A stretch of 12,274 nt of DNA, taken from NCBI GenBank assembly GCA_028869615.1, contig JAGWRQ010000050.1, positions 1 to 12,274 on the forward strand, given 5' to 3'. This DNA comes from Candidatus Methylomirabilota bacterium. GTDB taxonomy: Bacteria; Methylomirabilota; Methylomirabilia; Methylomirabilales; Methylomirabilaceae. A program made the translations under genes and the position numbers. Numbering within the stretch: the stretch's first letter is position 1; each line of letters begins with the position of its first letter. Positions 7,011 to 12,274 of the stretch are shown here, piece by piece. The notes under the pieces are model-generated. The model had not been told where the DNA came from, did no database searches, and saw only the letters and a list, made by a program, of their open reading frames with translations.

Positions 7011-8699
7011 ATGCTTCTGATGCGGAAAAGATCCCCCATGACACGCGACACCTCACCGGCGGCTTTCGCGCTGGCTGAGCGGATTGCGGAACTTCAGGAG
7101 CGGGTGCTGGATGATGCGCTGGGGCCTCGAGGGCGCCCACAGCCTTCCGAAGCGCCATGGGTTTGTCGCTGCGGAGTCCGAAGGGGATTTGCCCGAAGAG
7201 GGACGCGGCCTCGACTGCTTCGCACCGGCGCCGGGGCAGTCGCAATCAAGCTGTACGTAGTCCGCTGCTCGAGCTGCGGCGCTGTGTTCTCACCATTTCA
7301 CCAGCTTGCCGAGCCGGCATCCCCTAGTGATCGACCCGAGGAGATCCTCAAGCGATTGCCGTCGCTGCCGCCCCTTGGACTCTACTCCGGGCAAACCATT
7401 CGATCCGACTCAGGACAGGCTTCGACCACCGACCTCGAGGACTCCAAGCCGTTACCTCCACGTCGCGCCGATGCAGCGACCGCGTTCACCCGACGGCTGC
7501 GCCCCTTCTGCCTGATCGACCGACACCTGCTAAAAGAGATGACGGCCTCCTTCGCGCTCGGTCTCGGAATCTTTACCTTCGTGCTGCTGATGGACCAGAT
7601 GATGCGCCTAATGGATCTGATCATCAATAAGGGGGTTCCCGTTGGAGTCGTCCTTCGTCTCATCCTCTACATCCTCCCCTTTTCCCTGACCGTCACGATC
7701 CCGATGTCCGTGCTGTTGGCCGTCCTGGCCACGTATGGCCGCGCCTCGTCCGAGGGGGAGGCGATCGTACTCAAGGCAAGCGGCCTCAGTCTGTACCGCC
7801 TCATGGCGCCTGGGGTTCTCTTCGGCATCGTCGCCACGCTCGCCACCCTTTGGATCAGTACCCTGGTCCAGCCCAACAGCACACGGGCCTTCAAGACGTT
7901 GACGTATCAACTCTACCACACTCAAGCGCTCACAGCGCTTGAGGAGGGGGTATTCAACACCGAGTACCCTGGGCTTGCGATCTACGTGGATCGCTTGAAC
8001 AAACGGGACGGGACGCTTCAAGGCATCCTGGTCATTGATCGCAGGAGCCAGACCGACCAGCATGTGGTCATCGCGCAGGAAGGCACACTGCTCAACAAGA
8101 ATAGTGAAGCAGAGACGCCGATCGGGCTCCAATTGTCGAAGGGCAATCTCCACAGCAGCTCCCGCGACGTTCCGGGCCGGTTTCGAAATCTCGATTTCGA
8201 CACCTACGATCTTCAGATCTTGACCGGTGGGGCCATCGCCGAGACGGTGGGGCGAGTAAGGCAGGGCAAGGAGATGAATCTTGAGGAACTGCGAGCGGAG
8301 ATTACACGGCTTACCAAGGACGGAGGCCAGGCTTGGCCGCTGCAGGTAGAATTGCACAAGAAATTTGCTCTCCCGGTTGCATGCCTTATCCTGAGCGCGA
8401 TAGGGGCCCCGCTCGCGATGCGCATCAAGAAGGCCAGCCGCGGCGTCAGCCTTGCCCTCAGCGTGGCTTTTGCCGTATTCTACTATATTCTGCTGGCGAC
8501 CGGCGAGAGCCTCGGATCCCGCGGGGCAATCGAGCCCGCCCTCGGCATATGGTTCCCGAACCTTATCCTTGGCATCATTGCCATCAGCCTGGTTCTTGCG
8601 GAGGGCCGCGAGGTCTTGCTACCCGCCAGGCTTGGATCTCTGATAAGAACAGCGGTCAGCTTTCAGCGGTCAGCTTTCAGCAACAAGAGGCCTTGTTAG
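7011..8699 (+). CDS. lptF: LptF-type lipopolysaccharide export permease with N-terminal zinc-ribbon-like extension
   Basis: Inner-membrane permease of the LptB2FG transporter, which extracts lipopolysaccharide and feeds it to the periplasmic bridge. The frame encodes 562 residues, far more than the 360-400 usual for LptF. The permease occupies about 166-545. It opens with FCLIDRHLLKEM, like the usual 'iDRYllkE' N-terminus, then has helices near 180-202 and 213-240, a third near 265-285, a periplasmic jellyroll domain (~290-440), and C-terminal helices near 450-470, 478-497 and 512-530. Residues 1-165 are extra and carry CxC at 52-54 and CxxC at 86-89, then a linker rich in Pro, Ser and Asp. 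Residues from about 547 are encoded by an intergenic-type repeat. No start is convincing: ATGs at 7011, 7020 and 7038 lack a clear Shine-Dalgarno, and ATG 7539 would begin at the first helix but also lacks one. LptF rather than LptG is inferred from gene order and the opening helix. Confidence 0.85.
   Translation: MLLMRKRSPMTRDTSPAAFALAERIAELQERVLDDALGPRGRPQPSEAPWVCRCGVRRGFARRGTRPRLLRTGAGAVAIKLYVVRCSSCGAVFSPFHQLAEPASPSDRPEEILKRLPSLPPLGLYSGQTIRSDSGQASTTDLEDSKPLPPRRADAATAFTRRLRPFCLIDRHLLKEMTASFALGLGIFTFVLLMDQMMRLMDLIINKGVPVGVVLRLILYILPFSLTVTIPMSVLLAVLATYGRASSEGEAIVLKASGLSLYRLMAPGVLFGIVATLATLWISTLVQPNSTRAFKTLTYQLYHTQALTALEEGVFNTEYPGLAIYVDRLNKRDGTLQGILVIDRRSQTDQHVVIAQEGTLLNKNSEAETPIGLQLSKGNLHSSSRDVPGRFRNLDFDTYDLQILTGGAIAETVGRVRQGKEMNLEELRAEITRLTKDGGQAWPLQVELHKKFALPVACLILSAIGAPLAMRIKKASRGVSLALSVAFAVFYYILLATGESLGSRGAIEPALGIWFPNLILGIIAISLVLAEGREVLLPARLGSLIRTAVSFQRSAFSNKRPC
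7161..7298 (+). other. Zinc-ribbon-like segment in the lptF extension, transposase-N-terminus-like
   Basis: Residues 51-96 of the lptF frame read as a zinc ribbon: CRCG at 52-55, then an Arg-rich strand (RRGTRPRLLRTGAGAVAI), then VVRCSSCG ending at 90 and FSPF. The pattern Cys pair, basic stretch with 'R.R...T..G.v.i', Cys pair, 'fsP' recalls the N-terminal part of DDE transposases of ISH6, ISKra4 or UPF0236 type. No catalytic transposase domain follows; the permease does. The resemblance is from memory, not from an alignment. Confidence 0.5.
7397..7427. repeat. Probable short dispersed repeat within the lptF linker
   Basis: The stretch reads ATTCGATCCGACTCAGGAC followed by AGGCTTCGACC. The 'TTCGA...CTCAGGACAGGCTTCGA' pattern is one I recall as a common intergenic repeat in bacterial genomes. 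Here it sits between the zinc-ribbon-like part and the permease and is read through in frame. Only one copy is visible in the window, so this rests on recognition. Confidence 0.35.
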
Positions 8700-8727
8700 G
8701 CCTCGACAGCGGAATGCTGATCGCTGC
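8651..8727. repeat. TCAGC/GCTGA heptad palindromic element at the lptF-lptG junction
   Basis: The left arm is a 14-base unit AGCGGTCAGCTTTC repeated 2.2 times (8651-8681), or equally four TCAGCNN heptads from 8656. The right arm is GCTGATC-GCTGC (8716-8727). They face each other around a central hairpin, overlap the end of the lptF frame, and stop nine bases before lptG. The same arrangement recurs at 9817-9873 and 11164-11220. Confidence 0.65.
8682..8704 (+). repeat. Two mutually exclusive hairpins over the lptF stop codon
   Basis: GAGGCCT-TGTT-AGGCCTC (8687-8704) is a perfect 7-bp stem with a 4-base loop. AACAAG-AGGC-CTTGTT (8682-8697) is a perfect 6-bp stem using the same bases. They cannot form together, and the lptF TAG (8697-8699) lies within the first. 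No T-run follows, so this is not a standard terminator. Confidence 0.55.
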
Positions 8728-8735
8728 ACGCTTCT

Positions 8736-9809
8736 ATGCGAATCCTTGATCGTTACCTTGCGAGAGAGTTTCTGAGGACATTCGTCTTCTCGCTGGCGGT
8801 GTTCCTCGCGCTCTCCGCCATCGTGGATCTGTTCGACCGCCTATCCCGTTTCCTTGATGTGTCCGGCATGGTGGTGATCCAGTACTACTTTCATAGGCTG
8901 CCATGGTTCGGATTCCAGGTCATGCCGATGGCAGTGCTTCTCGCCGCCCTGTTCAGCCTTGGAAGAATGGCCCGGCACAATGAATTGCTCGCCATGCAGA
9001 TGGGTCATCTGAGCTTCTTCCGTATTGTTGCTCCGCTGTTGGTCCTCGGCCTCATGGTGAGCTTTGCGGCCTTGATCCTTGGTGAGTCGCTTATTCCCCG
9101 AATGAATGAGCGCGCGCTGAATACGTATCGGGTCAAGGTGCAGAAGGTCTCCCCCTTCCAGCGCACCAGGGACAACGATATCTGGTACCGAGCCAAGGGT
9201 AACCGGTTTTTGCACATCTCGCTGCTGGAGACGGCATCGGGCAACATCCGAGGATTGACCCTTTTTGAACTCTCACCGCATTTCAGGCTGCTGAGAAGGA
9301 TCGACGCAAAGGAGGCGCGATGGCAAGGCGGGCAATGGTGGCTTCAGGACGGCGCAATTTCCTGGACCAGGCCTGATGGGACCTATCAAGTCGATCCGTT
9401 CACACACCTTACGCTGAACCTCGAAGAAAAGCCTACGGATCTCGCCCAGGTGGTGCGGGAGTCTGAGGAGATGACCTCCGCGGAGCTTCGGACGTATATC
9501 GAAAGGCTGGCCAAAACCGGGGTGAATTCTGTACGGTATCAGGTAGACTTGGCGGCAAAGGCCTCTACTGCGTTCATGAGCGCGGTGATGGCGCTCATCG
9601 GGATCGCATTCGCCCTCCGTACCGGCAAGCGAGGCGTGATGGCCTGGACGGGCGCCTGCGTGGTGGCAGCCGTCTGTTACTCGATCCTCAACTCTTTCAG
9701 CATCTCTTTAGGGCGGGGTGGCGTCCTGCCCCCAATCGTCGCGGCCTGGCTTCCCAATGCCCTCTTCACCGCTGCCGGTCTCGGTTCCGTGCTCACGGTG
9801 AAGAGCTAA
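8736..9809 (+). CDS. lptG: LptG-type lipopolysaccharide export permease
   Basis: Second permease of the LptB2FG exporter (YjgP/YjgQ family), an inner-membrane partner of LptF. The 357-residue product has the canonical start MRILDRYLAREFLRTFVFSL and helix 1 near 12-35. Helices near 59-78 and 96-117 follow, then a periplasmic jellyroll domain (~120-265; e.g. DNDIWYRAKGNRFLHI), and C-terminal helices near 278-296, 302-322 and 331-352. The cytoplasmic loop after helix 2 (SLGRMARHNELLAMQMGHLS) matches the family's coupling region for the LptB ATPase, which is not encoded here. Length and start are normal, unlike upstream lptF. ATG 8736 lacks a clear Shine-Dalgarno and lies 36 bases after the lptF stop, within repeat-derived sequence, so translation may depend on ribosomes arriving from lptF. 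It is convergent with ahcY. Confidence 0.92.
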   Translation: MRILDRYLAREFLRTFVFSLAVFLALSAIVDLFDRLSRFLDVSGMVVIQYYFHRLPWFGFQVMPMAVLLAALFSLGRMARHNELLAMQMGHLSFFRIVAPLLVLGLMVSFAALILGESLIPRMNERALNTYRVKVQKVSPFQRTRDNDIWYRAKGNRFLHISLLETASGNIRGLTLFELSPHFRLLRRIDAKEARWQGGQWWLQDGAISWTRPDGTYQVDPFTHLTLNLEEKPTDLAQVVRESEEMTSAELRTYIERLAKTGVNSVRYQVDLAAKASTAFMSAVMALIGIAFALRTGKRGVMAWTGACVVAAVCYSILNSFSISLGRGGVLPPIVAAWLPNALFTAAGLGSVLTVKS

Positions 9810-9816
9810 CAGCAAA

Positions 9817-9852
9817 CAACAGCCAGCCTGGAGCTTCTTTTGCCGGCTGCTG
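9817..9852. terminator. Weak bidirectional terminator candidate between lptG and ahcY
   Basis: CAACAGCCAGC (9817-9827) can pair with GCCGGCTGCTG (9842-9852) at 9 of 11 positions around a 14-base loop. On the minus strand the stem is followed by a T-rich stretch (TTTGCTGTT), so it might end ahcY transcripts. On the plus strand no T-run follows. The position between convergent genes is right, but the structure is imperfect. Confidence 0.3.
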
Positions 9853-9873
9853 ATGGCTGATAGCTGAATGCTG
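9817..9873. repeat. Heptad palindromic element at the lptG-ahcY convergent junction
   Basis: The right arm holds three exact-period heptads GCTGATG-GCTGATA-GCTGAAT plus GCTG (9849-9873), ending four bases short of the ahcY stop codon. The left arm is degenerate (ACAGC, CAACAGCC). It is the second of three such elements in this part of the window. Confidence 0.55.
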
Positions 9874-9877
9874 CCTT

Positions 9878-11143
<1,266 letters not shown>

Positions 11144-11163
11144 CTAAATGCAGCGATCAACGG

Positions 11164-11220
11164 TCAGCCATCAGCTCTCAGCTAAGAGCGTGCTTTGCTG
11201 AATGCTGATAGCTAACTGCT
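11164..11220. repeat. Heptad palindromic element between metK and ahcY
   Basis: The left arm is TCAGCCA-TCAGCTC-TCAGCTA (11164-11184). The right arm is GCTGAAT-GCTGATA-GCTAACT-GCT (11197-11220). Both have a strict 7-base period and opposite orientation. Within it GCTCT-CAGCTA-AGAGC is a local hairpin. The right arm ends three bases beyond the metK stop. It occupies most of the 89-base gap. Confidence 0.65.
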
Positions 11221-11223
11221 AGT

Positions 11224-12274
11224 TTATGCGCCCAGTCTGCCGGCCTCTTTTTTCAGCGCCTCCGCCTTATCGGTCCGTTCCCACGTAAAATCAGGTTCTG
11301 TGCGGCCGAAGTGGCCATACGCAGCCGTCTGCTTGAAGATCGGGCGTCGAAGATCGAGCGCCTTGATCATCCCGGCTGGGGTCAGCTCAAAGTGCGTGCG
11401 GACCATCTTCATCATCTCCTCATCCGGAATGATGCCTGTGCCCTTCGTATCTACCAGCACCGACACCGGGTCGGCGACGCCGATCGCGTAGGCCAGTTGG
11501 ACCTCACATTTCTTAGCCAGGCCGGCCGCCACGAAGTTCTTTGCAATATACCTGGCATTGTACGACGCAGATCGATCCACCTTCGTCGGGTCCTTCCCGG
11601 AGAAGGCGCCGCCTCCGTGGCTCCCGACCCCGCCATAGGTATCCGCGATCAGCTTCCGACCGGTCAGCCCCGTATCGCCGTGGGGGCCGCCGGTCACAAA
11701 GCGGCCGGTAGGGTTGATGTGGTAGGTAATCAGATCCAAGTCCACCAACTCCTTGGGGAGGACCGGGAGGATCACCTGCTCAATGATGTCTTCCCGGATC
11801 TGCTTTAACTGGACCTCCGCGCTGTGCTGGGCGGAGATGACCACAGTATCGATGCGATTCGGCTTCCCGTCGACGTATTCGACCGTCACCTGTGATTTGC
11901 CATCCGGACGGAGGTAATCCAGGATCTCCGTACGCCGGACCTCGGCCAGGCGCCTGCTGAGCTTGTGGGCCAGCATGATCGGCAGCGGCATCAGCTCAGG
12001 TGTCTCATCGCTGGCATATCCGAACATCAACCCCTGGTCCCCAGCCCCCTGGATATCAACGCCCAACGCGATATCAGGGGACTGCTCTTGAATGGCATTG
12101 ATCACGCCGCAGGTCTCGTAATCAAAACCGTATTTAGCCCTCGTATAGCCGATGTCCCTGATCGTCTCGCGGACCACCTTCGGGATATCCACATAACACT
12201 TGGTGCTGATCTCCCCGGCCACAAAGGCTAAACCAGTTGTGACCAGTGTTTCGCAGGCCACTCGGCCGTAGGGG
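11224..12274 (-). CDS. metK: S-adenosylmethionine synthetase, N-terminus cut by window edge
   Basis: Methionine adenosyltransferase makes S-adenosylmethionine from methionine and ATP, the methyl donor for enzymes such as TlyA. About 350 residues are visible and the frame is open at the right edge. The first visible residues PYGRVACET align with the stretch near residue 40-45 of E. coli MetK, so roughly 40 N-terminal residues, including the GHPDK motif, lie outside; the GTG at 12261 is not the start. Seen are the signature GAGDQG with LMFGYA (12048-12013), [13 protein letters not shown] in the middle domain, and the glycine-rich loop [17 protein letters not shown] (about 11616-11566), which carries ATP- and phosphate-binding residues. 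The C-terminus is intact and ends in TAA. Any promoter or SAM riboswitch would lie beyond the window. ahcY follows on the same strand. Confidence 0.97.
   Translation of the reverse strand, partial: PYGRVACETLVTTGLAFVAGEISTKCYVDIPKVVRETIRDIGYTRAKYGFDYETCGVINAIQEQSPDIALGVDIQGAGDQGLMFGYASDETPELMPLPIMLAHKLSRRLAEVRRTEILDYLRPDGKSQVTVEYVDGKPNRIDTVVISAQHSAEVQLKQIREDIIEQVILPVLPKELVDLDLITYHINPTGRFVTGGPHGDTGLTGRKLIADTYGGVGSHGGGAFSGKDPTKVDRSASYNARYIAKNFVAAGLAKKCEVQLAYAIGVADPVSVLVDTKGTGIIPDEEMMKMVRTHFELTPAGMIKALDLRRPIFKQTAAYGHFGRTEPDFTWERTDKAEALKKEAGRLGA

Noticed and set aside
7608..8357. 249-residue minus-strand frame opposite lptF
   Set aside because: No family motif, and it lies wholly within the LptF permease coding sequence, which has clear membrane helices.
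8651..8727. CRISPR-like repeats at the lptF-lptG junction
   Set aside because: The 14-base units are directly abutting with no spacers and belong to the heptad palindrome family.

Overview
The window is a dense run of bacterial housekeeping genes on moderately GC-rich DNA. It comes from a Gram-negative (diderm) organism: LptF- and LptG-type permeases of the lipopolysaccharide exporter imply an outer membrane. Gene content and two kinds of short dispersed repeat (GCTGA heptads and a CATTGCGAG palindrome) suggest a deep-branching, possibly uncultured lineage. An NC10/Methylomirabilis-like bacterium is my guess from memory, not something the sequence proves.

Left part (1-5855, all minus strand). 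Transcription runs right to left: comEC (DNA uptake channel), then xseA and xseB (exonuclease VII), ispA (farnesyl/geranylgeranyl diphosphate synthase) and tlyA (rRNA 2'-O-methyltransferase, cut by the left edge). From xseA to tlyA the spacing is 6-10 bases, so this is almost certainly one operon. It is the familiar xseA-xseB-ispA-(dxs)-tlyA cluster with dxs missing. A 112-bp inverted-repeat element separates comEC from xseA.

Middle (5856-7010). An AT-richer gene for a CPBP-family membrane protease lies upstream of comEC on the minus strand. It is divergent from lptF across a 117-bp region. That region holds back-to-back sigma-70-like promoters sharing one palindromic -10 box (GTTATAAC), next to a possible operator palindrome.

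Right part (7011-12274). lptF and lptG run rightwards and meet ahcY, which runs leftwards with metK upstream of it; metK is cut by the right edge. MetK makes S-adenosylmethionine and AhcY clears the S-adenosylhomocysteine left after methylation, so the pair forms half of the activated methyl cycle. The three gene junctions here (lptF/lptG, lptG/ahcY, ahcY/metK) each carry a related imperfect palindrome of TCAGC/GCTGA heptads.

The most unusual item is the lptF reading frame. It has about 165 extra N-terminal residues, including a zinc-ribbon-like CxC...CxxC segment that resembles the N-terminus of certain transposases. A linker containing an apparent dispersed repeat follows, and then the LptF permease. 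This is either a genuine fusion or the in-frame remains of an inserted element. No RNA genes, CRISPR array or intact insertion sequence were seen, and no stretch over 300 bases lacks a gene, unless the lptF N-terminal extension (7011-7538) is not translated.
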